This document shows positions 1-7,101 of a stretch of 64,000 bases of DNA, in pieces. Every line of letters begins with the position of its first letter. Within the stretch, counting starts at the first letter, position 1. The notes below the pieces were generated by a model that was not told the origin of the DNA, made no database searches, and saw only the letters and a program-made list of their open reading frames with translations. The stretch covers positions 62,001 through 126,000 of the forward strand of contig NZ_JALQCW010000065.1 in assembly GCF_023241715.1 (NCBI RefSeq), written 5' to 3'. A program made the translations under genes and the position numbers. The DNA is from Pseudomonas morbosilactucae. Lineage in GTDB: Bacteria; Pseudomonadota; Gammaproteobacteria; Pseudomonadales; Pseudomonadaceae.

Positions 1-1628
1 TTGTTCCCCAAGCTGGTTGGCGAAGGTTTGAGATCCCCCGAACGCTGCGCTTGCCAGGCCTGCCAGTGCAGCCACCAGGAGTCGGTGTGCTTGCTGGAGT
101 TCTCTTGCCAATCTTCGGCCTTGGCCGGCATGTCCTCGCTGGTCATGTAGCGGGATTTCGGATTGCCCGGCGGGTTGAGGATGCTCTGGATATGGCCACT
201 GCTGGACAGCACGAACTCCACGTTGCCACCAAACAGCTGAGCCGATTTGTAGCAGGACTTCCACGGCGTGATGTGGTCGTTGGTGCCGGCCAGGGAAAAG
301 ATGTCGGCCGTGACTTGCTTGAGGTCGATTGGCGTGCCGCACACTTCCAGTGCATTGGGCCGGGTCAGTGGGTTGTTCTTGAACATTTCGATCAGGTCGC
401 CGTGGAACGCCGCCGGCAGCCGGGTGGTGTCGTTGTTCCAGAACAGGATGTCGAACACGGGCGGCTCGTTGCCCAGCAGGTAGTTGTTGACCCAGTAGTT
501 CCAGATCAAATCGTTGGGGCGCATCCAGGCGAACACCTTGGCCATGTCGCGTCCTTCCAGGACGCCGGCCTGATAGGAATGGCGCTTGGCCGCTTCCAGG
601 GTCTGCTCGTCGACGAACAGCGCGACCTGGGTATCCAGGGTGGTGTCCAGCACGCTGACCAGCAGGGTCAGGGCGTTGACCTTCTTCTCTCCCAGCGCCG
701 CGTAGTGGCCCAGCAGCGCGGTGCAGGTGATGCCGCCGGAGCAGGCGCCGAGCATGTTTACATCTTTGCTGCCGGTGATCGCGGTGACCACGTCGACCGC
801 TTCCTTGAGGGCTTCGATGTAGGTGGACAGGCCCCACTCGCGCTGAGCCTTGGTCGGGTTGCGCCAGCTGACGATAAAGGTCTGCACGTTGTTGCGCAGG
901 CAGAAGCGCGCCAGGCTTTTATCCGGGCTGAGGTCGAAAACGTAGAATTTGTTGATCTGTGGCGGCACCACCAGCAGGGGGCGCTCGTACACCTGTTCGG
1001 TGATGGGGCGGTACTGGATCAGCTCCAGCACATCATTGCGGAACACCACGGCGCCCTCGCTGGTGCCGAGGTTCTTGCCGACTTCGAACGCATCCATGTT
1101 GACTTGGCTGGGCATGCCGCCGTTGTGCACCAAGTCCTTGGCCATATGGGAGAGGCCGTCCAGCAGGCTCTTGCCACCGGTTTCGAAGAAGCGTTTGACC
1201 GCCGCGGGGTTGGCTGCGCTGTTGGTCGGGGCCATGGCTTCGGTCATCAGGTTGATCACGAAGTGGCCGCGGCTGATGTCCTGGGCAGACAGGCTGCTGT
1301 CGTCGATCCAGTCGTGGAGCTCCTTGCGCCACGCCAGGTAGGTTTGCAGGTAGCGTTTGTAGAGCGGGTTCTGGCTCCAGGCCGGGTCGTTGAAACGGCG
1401 GTCGTCGCTTTCTGGCTGGAGGGTCGATTTGCCGAAGATCACGTTCTTCAGCTCGATGCCGAAGTGAGCCACGTGCTTGACGCTATGGATGGGTTGTTTG
1501 ATGGCCTGGGTCAGCACCATTCGAGCAGAAGTCAGCAGATCCTTTCGACGCAAGCCAATGACCGGATTGAGCCCCAGGGTGTTTTCCGAGGCTTGATTTT
1601 TCAGGTCATCGTTATTCTTGTTACTCAT
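1..1628 (-). CDS. phaC1: Class II poly(3-hydroxyalkanoate) synthase, C-terminus cut by window edge
   Basis: Polymerises (R)-3-hydroxyacyl-CoA into medium-chain-length PHA on the granule surface. The ATG is at 1628-1626 and the frame stays open to base 1, so about 542 of the usual ~559 residues are present and only the extreme C-terminus is missing. The protein begins MSNKNNDDLKNQAS, as in other Pseudomonas PhaC1. The lipase-like box GACSGG, with the nucleophilic Cys near residue 295, is read at about 735-755. The neighbours hslVU and DUF971 upstream are the normal Pseudomonas setting, in which phaZ and phaC2 would follow outside the window. A sigma-54 promoter (1751-1767) precedes it. PhaC2 is the alternative, but the hslU-side position and the N-terminus favour PhaC1. 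Confidence 0.96.
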   Translation of the reverse strand, partial: MSNKNNDDLKNQASENTLGLNPVIGLRRKDLLTSARMVLTQAIKQPIHSVKHVAHFGIELKNVIFGKSTLQPESDDRRFNDPAWSQNPLYKRYLQTYLAWRKELHDWIDDSSLSAQDISRGHFVINLMTEAMAPTNSAANPAAVKRFFETGGKSLLDGLSHMAKDLVHNGGMPSQVNMDAFEVGKNLGTSEGAVVFRNDVLELIQYRPITEQVYERPLLVVPPQINKFYVFDLSPDKSLARFCLRNNVQTFIVSWRNPTKAQREWGLSTYIEALKEAVDVVTAITGSKDVNMLGACSGGITCTALLGHYAALGEKKVNALTLLVSVLDTTLDTQVALFVDEQTLEAAKRHSYQAGVLEGRDMAKVFAWMRPNDLIWNYWVNNYLLGNEPPVFDILFWNNDTTRLPAAFHGDLIEMFKNNPLTRPNALEVCGTPIDLKQVTADIFSLAGTNDHITPWKSCYKSAQLFGGNVEFVLSSSGHIQSILNPPGNPKSRYMTSEDMPAKAEDWQENSSKHTDSWWLHWQAWQAQRSGDLKPSPTSLGN

Positions 1629-1703
1629 CTACGACGCTCCATTGTCCTGAGACGAGTACCGGACCTGCTGTGTAGTGACACAGCGCAATGCCAGGTACTA
1701 CTG

Positions 1704-1786
1704 CTCGGGTAACCGTTAATTCCGCATCGCTGCTTTTAGTTCAGAAAGCATTGCAGGGAACTTGCCAGCTCCATTGGTTACCCGAG
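1704..1786. promoter_or_regulatory. Perfect 11-bp inverted repeats bracketing the phaC1 promoter
   Basis: CTCGGGTAACC at 1704-1714 and its exact reverse complement GGTTACCCGAG at 1776-1786 flank the sigma-54 promoter, with 61 bases between them. One arm lies just upstream of -24 and the other downstream of the expected start site. This could be a pair of operator half-sites for a looping regulator, or a long stem. The symmetry is seen directly; the role is inferred. Confidence 0.5.
1751..1767 (-). promoter_or_regulatory. Sigma-54 (-24/-12) promoter for phaC1
   Basis: Read on the minus strand the site is TGGCAAGTTCCCTGCAA. It has the invariant GG and GC separated by exactly ten bases, as RpoN promoters require. 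Transcription would start near 1740 and leave a leader of about 110 bases before the phaC1 ATG. Nitrogen- and RpoN-dependent phaC1 transcription is known in pseudomonads, which fits. No mapping data are available here. Confidence 0.75.
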
Positions 1787-1884
1787 TTTAATTTTTTTCG
1801 CAAGCAGGCCAATCGTTGGCTGTGCAGCGGAGCATTCAAGCAGATGGAATTAGAAAATGCGCTCTAAAGGGTCCGAGCCTTGAG

Positions 1885-2262
1885 CTAGAGCATCAGTTTG
1901 ACCACGGACTCGTTGGGGTCGCGGGATTTTCCGGCGGCTTTGAGTTCGTCGATATAGTCCTGCCAGAGCGCGTCCTGGCGTAAGGCCAGCTGGTACAAAT
2001 AGTCCCAGGTGAACAGGCCGCTGTCGTGGCCATCATCGAAGGTCAATTTCAGTGCGTACTGACCGGCTGGTTCCACCTTGCTCAGGCCGACGCCGATCTT
2101 GCCAAATTGCAGGATGGGTTTGCCGTGGCCCTGGACCTCGGCGGAAGGAGAATGCACCCGCAGGAATTCGGCAGGCAGGTGATAGACCTCGTCCGGCGCA
2201 TAAGTCAGCGTCAGGGTTTTCGAGGCTTTGTGCAGGTTGATGGCAGTAGGGAGTCTGGTCAT
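1885..2262 (-). CDS. DUF971 / gamma-butyrobetaine hydroxylase-like N-terminal domain protein
   Basis: A 125-residue protein that is essentially a single DUF971 (GBBH-like N-terminal) domain. The family core is visible as LRVHSPSAEVQGHG near residue 33 and FDDGHDSGLFTWDYLY near residue 75. The domain is found alone in many proteobacteria and fused to Fe-S-carrier or hydroxylase modules elsewhere; its biochemical role in this stand-alone form is not settled. It lies between hslU and phaC1, a conserved position in Pseudomonas, and is separated from hslU by an inverted repeat (2296-2331). Its own function is not deducible from the sequence. Confidence 0.88.
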   Translation of the reverse strand: MTRLPTAINLHKASKTLTLTYAPDEVYHLPAEFLRVHSPSAEVQGHGKPILQFGKIGVGLSKVEPAGQYALKLTFDDGHDSGLFTWDYLYQLALRQDALWQDYIDELKAAGKSRDPNESVVKLML

Positions 2263-2295
2263 CGCAGCAGATTACAGGTGGGGAGCTGCAAGCTT

Positions 2296-2331
2296 CAAGC
2301 TGCAAGAGGAGCGGCTCCTGCTTGCAGCTTG
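2296..2331. repeat. Intergenic inverted repeat (CAAGCTGCAAG family)
   Basis: CAAGCTGCAAG at 2296-2306 is mirrored exactly by CTTGCAGCTTG at 2321-2331. The inner AGGAGC / GGCTCCT also pairs, giving a nearly continuous stem of about 17 bp with one bulge and almost no loop. It lies between hslU and the DUF971 gene. The same core recurs at 27098-27183 and 28645-28696, so it looks like a dispersed element rather than a gene-specific terminator. Confidence 0.75.
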
Positions 2332-2349
2332 GCGCTTCAAATGTGCCGC

Positions 2350-3687
2350 TTACAAAATGTACCGCGACAGGTCTTCGTTCTCTGCCAGTTCGCCGAGGTG
2401 GCTGTTGACGTAGTCGGCGTCGATGCGGATCGGCTCTTCGCTGTGGGCGCTGGCCAGGTCGCCAGCGCTGAACGACACCTCTTCCAACAGGCGCTCAAGC
2501 AGGGTGTGCAGGCGACGGGCACCGATGTTCTCGGTCTTCTCGTTGACCTGCCAGGCGATCTGCGCCAGGCGCTTGATACCGTCCGGCATGAACTCGATGG
2601 CCAGGCCTTCGGTTTTCAGCAGCTCGCGGTACTGCTCGGTCAGGGACGCGTGAGGCTCGCTGAGGATGCGCTCGAAGTCTTCCGGCGAGAGAGCCTTGAG
2701 TTCGACGCGGATCGGCAGGCGGCCTTGCAGCTCGGGCACCAGGTCGCTCGGTTTGCTCAGGTGGAAAGCACCGGAGGCGATGAACAGGATGTGGTCGGTC
2801 TTGACCATGCCCAGCTTGGTGTTGACGGTGCAGCCTTCGATCAACGGCAGCAGGTCGCGCTGCACGCCTTCGCGGGACACATCGACACCACCGGCGTTAC
2901 CGCGCTTGGCCACTTTGTCGATTTCGTCGATGAACACGATGCCGTGCTGCTCAACGGCTTCCAGGGCCTTGGCCTTGAGTTCTTCGTCGTTGACCAGGCG
3001 GCTGGCCTCTTCGTCGCGCACCAGTTTCAGCGCTTCCTTGACCTTGAGTTTGCGGCTCTTGCGCTTGCCCTTGCCCATGTTGGCAAACAGGCTTTGCAAC
3101 TGGTTGGTCATTTCTTCCATGCCCGGTGGCGCGGAGATGTCGACGCCGCTGACTTCCGCGACTTCGATTTCGATCTCTTTGTCGTCCAACTGGCCTTCAC
3201 GCAGGCGCTTGCGGAACAGTTGGCGGGTGTTGGAATCCTGGGAAGGGGCTTCGTCGTTGTTGAAGCCCATGCGTGCTGGTGGCAGCAGGGCATCGAGGAT
3301 GCGCTCTTCGGCGGCGTCTTCGGCGCGATGGCGAACCTTGACCATTTCCTGTTCGCGCAGCAGCTTCATGGCCGCGTCGGCCAGGTCACGGATGATCGAT
3401 TCCACGTCACGGCCGACATAGCCGACTTCGGTGAACTTGGTCGCTTCGACCTTGATGAACGGAGCGTTGGCCAACTTGGCCAGGCGGCGGGCAATTTCAG
3501 TTTTGCCGACGCCGGTAGGGCCGATCATCAGGATGTTCTTGGGGGTGACTTCAACACGCAGCTCAGCCGGCAGCTGCATGCGGCGCCAGCGGTTGCGCAG
3601 GGCGATAGCGACGGCGCGCTTGGCATCGTCCTGGCCGATGATGTGGCGGTTGAGTTCGTGGACGATTTCGCGGGGAGTCATGGACAT
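2350..3687 (-). CDS. hslU: HslU, ATPase/unfoldase subunit of the HslVU protease
   Basis: A 445-residue AAA+ unfoldase that forms a hexamer, recognises and unfolds substrates, and feeds them to HslV in the cytoplasm. It starts MSMTPREIVHELNRHIIGQ, typical of the family. The Walker A motif GPTGVGKT is near residue 58 and Walker B VFIDEID near residue 250. The I-domain insertion lies between them and the C-terminus ends LSRYIL, the tail that docks into HslV. It is directly downstream of hslV with a 72-base gap, as in the heat-shock operon of other gamma-proteobacteria. Length and motifs are intact. Confidence 0.98.
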   Translation of the reverse strand: MSMTPREIVHELNRHIIGQDDAKRAVAIALRNRWRRMQLPAELRVEVTPKNILMIGPTGVGKTEIARRLAKLANAPFIKVEATKFTEVGYVGRDVESIIRDLADAAMKLLREQEMVKVRHRAEDAAEERILDALLPPARMGFNNDEAPSQDSNTRQLFRKRLREGQLDDKEIEIEVAEVSGVDISAPPGMEEMTNQLQSLFANMGKGKRKSRKLKVKEALKLVRDEEASRLVNDEELKAKALEAVEQHGIVFIDEIDKVAKRGNAGGVDVSREGVQRDLLPLIEGCTVNTKLGMVKTDHILFIASGAFHLSKPSDLVPELQGRLPIRVELKALSPEDFERILSEPHASLTEQYRELLKTEGLAIEFMPDGIKRLAQIAWQVNEKTENIGARRLHTLLERLLEEVSFSAGDLASAHSEEPIRIDADYVNSHLGELAENEDLSRYIL

Positions 3688-3759
3688 AGTAGTTGGCGGT
3701 CCTCAAGCAAGAATGAATGCCGTGGCGCAGGGGAAATAAACCCTGGCGCCGAAACAGGC

Positions 3760-4290
3760 TTATTCCGCGAGATCCTGCTCCTCAATGGTTTGGGTGTGGT
3801 TGGTGAATACACAGATGTCGCCGGCGATGCCCAGGGCGGTCTCGACGATTTCCCGGGCCGACAAGTCGGTTTTTTTCAGCAGGGCGCTGGCGGCGGCCTG
3901 GGCGTAAGCGCCACCGGAACCCATGGCGATCAGGCCGTCTTCGGGCTCAACCACGTCACCGTTGCCAGTGATGATCAGGGAGGCGTCTTTGTTGGCCACG
4001 GCAAGCATGGCTTCGAGGCGGCTCAGGGAGCGGTCGGTACGCCATTCTTTGGCCAGTTCGACGGCGGCGCGAACCAAGTGGCCCTGGTGTTTTTCCAGTT
4101 GGCCTTCAAAGCGTTCGAAGAGGGTGAAAGCGTCGGCAGTGGCCCCGGCAAAGCCGGCGATCACTTGGCCGTGGTACAGGCGGCGAACTTTTTTCGCGTT
4201 GCCTTTCATCACGGTGTTGCCGAGAGAAACCTGGCCGTCGCCGCCCATGACGACTTTGCCGTGGCGACGAACTGAAACGATGGTGGTCAA
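3760..4290 (-). CDS. hslV: HslV, peptidase subunit of the HslVU protease (TTG start)
   Basis: A proteasome-beta-like threonine peptidase of 176 residues that forms a double hexamer capped by HslU. The mature enzyme must begin with the catalytic Thr-Thr of TTIVSVRRHGKV. The codon directly before it is TTG at 4290-4288, preceded by GGAG with a seven-base spacer. Starting there gives exactly the usual length. An in-frame ATG at 4338 would add 16 residues before the catalytic threonine and is rejected. The core motif MGGDGQVSLG is present. The gene is upstream of hslU in the same direction, consistent with one operon. Confidence 0.96.
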   Translation of the reverse strand: MTTIVSVRRHGKVVMGGDGQVSLGNTVMKGNAKKVRRLYHGQVIAGFAGATADAFTLFERFEGQLEKHQGHLVRAAVELAKEWRTDRSLSRLEAMLAVANKDASLIITGNGDVVEPEDGLIAMGSGGAYAQAAASALLKKTDLSAREIVETALGIAGDICVFTNHTQTIEEQDLAE

Positions 4291-4418
4291 GGGGGTGTCT
4301 CCACGCAGCGGGGCGAAAATGCCCTGATGGAAACTCATATGGGGGTGGCGAGAGGTTTTTCAACCGGGGGGCGTTTTCAGGGACCAGCGGTATTTTCAGG
4401 AGGACTGGGGCAAGGGCG

Positions 4419-4470
4419 TCGCGGGCCAGCCGCTCCTACAAGGCGTTGTGTAGGAGCGGCTGGCACGCGA
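4419..4470. repeat. REP doublet (REPIN-like palindrome)
   Basis: GCCAGCCGCTCCTACA (4425-4440) and its exact inverse TGTAGGAGCGGCTGGC (4449-4464) are separated by eight bases. The pairing extends to the outer TCGCG/CGCGA with one mismatch. The GTAGGAGCGGCTGGC core is a classic Pseudomonas REP sequence, and two inverted copies a few bases apart form a REPIN. It sits in the gap between the SPOR gene and hslV. Confidence 0.85.
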
Positions 4471-4490
4471 TCAACCGCGCGGCGTTGGGC

Positions 4491-5198
4491 TCAGCGGCTT
4501 TGACGCTGTTGTAACAACAGATTGCTGAAGCCGGCGCCTGATAGTTGCTTCTGGGCCACGGTCAGCTGTTCGCGGTTGCTGAACGGACCGACCAATACCC
4601 TGTACCAGGTTTCGTCTTTCACCGTGCCGGATTCCACCGACACCGATTGCCCCAGCAGAATGATCTGCGCTCTTACCTTGTCGGCATCGGCTTCCTTGCG
4701 GAACGAGCCGGCCTGGAGGAAGAACTTGGTCACCGGTGCCGCCTTGGCCACGGGGGGCGCTGGCGGCGGCGTGATGCCAGCCAGGGCTGCCTGGGCCCGG
4801 GCTGTGTCGATCTTCGCCGCTTCGGCTGGGGTCACGGGCGTGGTGGGAACGTCAGGCACCTGGGGCGTCGGCAGGGTTTTTTCCGGCACGGCTTCTGGCG
4901 GCACGATGACCTCCGATTCCGGCAGCAAGGTGTAGAAGTCGTACTTGGGCTTCACTGGTTGCTGCGGGCTTGGCGGGGTCTTGTTGGCCTCGGCGATCTT
5001 GCTGGCTTTCTGCTGCTCGATCTTCTCGCGCTTGACGCTGTCGCTGCCTTTGCCCGGCTCCAGCTTCATCAGGAACACGATAAAGGCGCCGACGGTCAGG
5101 CCGATGGCGAGCCACAGCCAACCCGGAATCGGTTGTTTGGCTGGGGCTTGGTACCGGCTGGCGCCACGCTTGGGTGCAGGTTTTTTCTTGGCAGCCAA
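4491..5198 (-). CDS. SPOR-domain inner-membrane protein (FtsN-like)
   Basis: A 235-residue bitopic protein. A short, strongly basic cytoplasmic tail (MAAKKKPAPKRGASRY) is followed by one membrane helix at about residues 27-45. A long proline/alanine-rich periplasmic linker follows, then a C-terminal SPOR domain from about residue 155 (KFFLQAGSFRKEADADKVRA). SPOR domains bind denuded septal peptidoglycan, so a role at the division site is likely. The architecture is that of FtsN, and this gene is often labelled FtsN-like in Pseudomonas. It begins one base after the argS stop codon, so the two are co-transcribed. Confidence 0.9.
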   Translation of the reverse strand: MAAKKKPAPKRGASRYQAPAKQPIPGWLWLAIGLTVGAFIVFLMKLEPGKGSDSVKREKIEQQKASKIAEANKTPPSPQQPVKPKYDFYTLLPESEVIVPPEAVPEKTLPTPQVPDVPTTPVTPAEAAKIDTARAQAALAGITPPPAPPVAKAAPVTKFFLQAGSFRKEADADKVRAQIILLGQSVSVESGTVKDETWYRVLVGPFSNREQLTVAQKQLSGAGFSNLLLQQRQSR

Positions 5199-5199
5199 C

Positions 5200-6936
5200 T
5201 TACATGCGCTCCAGAGTTTCCAGGCCCAAGAGTTCCAGGCCTTGCTTGAGGGTGCGACCGGTCAGGGCCGCCAGGCGCAAGCGGCTCTGCATCTGGGCCG
5301 GAGTGTCGGCACTGATGATCGGGCAGTTTTCGTAGAAGCTGGAGAACAGCCCGGCCACGTCGTACAGGTAGGTGCAGAGGATGTGCGGTGTGCCCTTGTC
5401 GGCCACGCTGTTGAGCACTTCGCCGAACTGCGCCAGCTTGGTGGCCAGTTCCTGTTCGTGGGCCGCTTCGAGCACGATCTGCCCTTCGACTTCGCTGAAG
5501 TCCTTGCCCAGTTTGCGGAACACACTGGCCACCCGGGTGTAGGCGTAGAGCAGGTACGGCGCAGTGTTGCCGTCGAAGTTCAGCATCAGGTCGAAGTTGA
5601 AGCTGTAGTCGCTGGTGCGGTGCTTGGACAGGTCGGCGTACTTGACCGCGCCGATCCCTACCGCGTGGGCGATGGCGCGCAGTTCGGTTTCGGCCACGTC
5701 CGGGTTCTTGTCCTTGACCAGGGTATAGGCGCGTTCGCGGGCTTCGGTCAGCAGGTCGATCAGCTTCACGGTGCCGCCGTCGCGGGTCTTGAACGGACGG
5801 CCGTCGGCGCCATTCATGGTGCCGAAACCCATGTGCTCCATTTCCATCGGATGGGTCACGAAGCCGGCCTGGCGAGCCACGGCGAACACTTGCTGGAAGT
5901 GCAGGGCCTGGCGCTGGTCGACGAAGTACAGGGCGCGATCGGCCTTGAGCACGTTGCTGCGGTAGCGCACGGCAGCGAGGTCGGTGGTGGCGTACAGATA
6001 GCCACCGTCCGCCTTGACGATGATCACCGGCAGCGGCTCGCCTTCAGCGTTCTTGAACTCGTCGAGGAATACGCATTGGGCGCCGTTGCTTTCCACCAGC
6101 ATGCCCTTGGCCTTGAGGTCGTTGACCACATTGATCAGGTCGTCGTTGTAGGCGCTTTCGCCCATCACGTCGGCCATGGTCAGCTTGACGTTCAGCAGCT
6201 CGTAGATTTTCTGGCAGTGGGACAGCGAGATGTCCTTGAACTTGGTCCACAGCGCCAGGCAATCCGGGTCGCCGGCTTGCAGCTTGACCACCAGGCCGCG
6301 GGCGCGATCGGCGAACTCTTCGGATTCGTCGAAGCGTTGCTTGGCGGCACGGTAAAAGTTCTCCAGGTCCGAGAGTTCTTCGCTGGTGATGGGGTTTTCC
6401 TGCAGGTAGGCCATCAGCATGCCGAACTGCGTGCCCCAGTCGCCCACGTGGTTCTGGCGGATCACGGTGTCGCCGAGAAACTCCAGGACCCGCGCCACGC
6501 CGTCACCGATGATGGTCGAGCGCAGGTGGCCAACGTGCATTTCCTTGGCCAGGTTGGGGGCCGACAGGTCGACCACGGTGCGTTGGGCCGGGCCGGACTT
6601 GCGCACGCCGATATGGGCGTCGGCCAGGGCGGCGTCCAGGCGGCTGGCCAGGGCCTGGGTGTTCTGGAAGAAATTGATAAAACCCGGGCCGGCGATTTCT
6701 GCCTTGGTCACGTTGTCGTCAGCGGGCAGGGCGGCGATGATTTTTTCGGCCAGGTCCCGTGGTTTCATGCCGGCAGGCTTGGCCAGCATCATGGCGATGT
6801 TGCTGGCGAAGTCGCCGTGGGTCTTGTCGCGGGTGTTTTCTACCTGGATCGCCGGCGTCAGGCCTTCTGGCAACACACCTTCGGCGACGAGTTGGGTGAT
6901 GGCTTGCTGGATGAGCTGGCGAATGGTGTCTTTCAT
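5200..6936 (-). CDS. argS: Arginyl-tRNA synthetase
   Basis: A class I aminoacyl-tRNA synthetase of 578 residues that charges tRNA-Arg. The N-terminal Arg-tRNA additional domain is followed by the HIGH-like signature as HVGH (KEMHVGHLRST, about residue 130). The canonical KMSKS motif is replaced by a degenerate stretch around FKTRDGGTVK, as in most ArgRS. The C-terminal DALR anticodon-binding domain ends LLGLETLERM. The length is normal and there is no disruption. It is transcribed with the SPOR gene downstream. About 165 bases without recognisable signals separate it from priA. Confidence 0.98.
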   Translation of the reverse strand: MKDTIRQLIQQAITQLVAEGVLPEGLTPAIQVENTRDKTHGDFASNIAMMLAKPAGMKPRDLAEKIIAALPADDNVTKAEIAGPGFINFFQNTQALASRLDAALADAHIGVRKSGPAQRTVVDLSAPNLAKEMHVGHLRSTIIGDGVARVLEFLGDTVIRQNHVGDWGTQFGMLMAYLQENPITSEELSDLENFYRAAKQRFDESEEFADRARGLVVKLQAGDPDCLALWTKFKDISLSHCQKIYELLNVKLTMADVMGESAYNDDLINVVNDLKAKGMLVESNGAQCVFLDEFKNAEGEPLPVIIVKADGGYLYATTDLAAVRYRSNVLKADRALYFVDQRQALHFQQVFAVARQAGFVTHPMEMEHMGFGTMNGADGRPFKTRDGGTVKLIDLLTEARERAYTLVKDKNPDVAETELRAIAHAVGIGAVKYADLSKHRTSDYSFNFDLMLNFDGNTAPYLLYAYTRVASVFRKLGKDFSEVEGQIVLEAAHEQELATKLAQFGEVLNSVADKGTPHILCTYLYDVAGLFSSFYENCPIISADTPAQMQSRLRLAALTGRTLKQGLELLGLETLERM

Positions 6937-7101
6937 GGTCTTCTCTTTCGACCGCAGGCGCGGCGGCGCTTCGATGCGCAGGTGGAAAAACTGGGCATTA
7001 TCCGTTGCCGGAACGGGCTTGCCAACCTTGGCGGGCCGCTTATGGATATGCGGTGGCTATTCGATCATCTTCGTGGGCTGGCCCGGGAAGCACCCAGGCA
7101 A

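Noticed and set aside
51..1712. A 553-codon plus-strand frame over phaC1
   Set aside because: Antisense of the intact PhaC1 reading with its lipase-like box; no recognisable protein on the plus strand.
2026..4275. A 749-codon plus-strand frame over hslU and hslV
   Set aside because: Antisense of two well-conserved genes; composition is typical of shadow frames.
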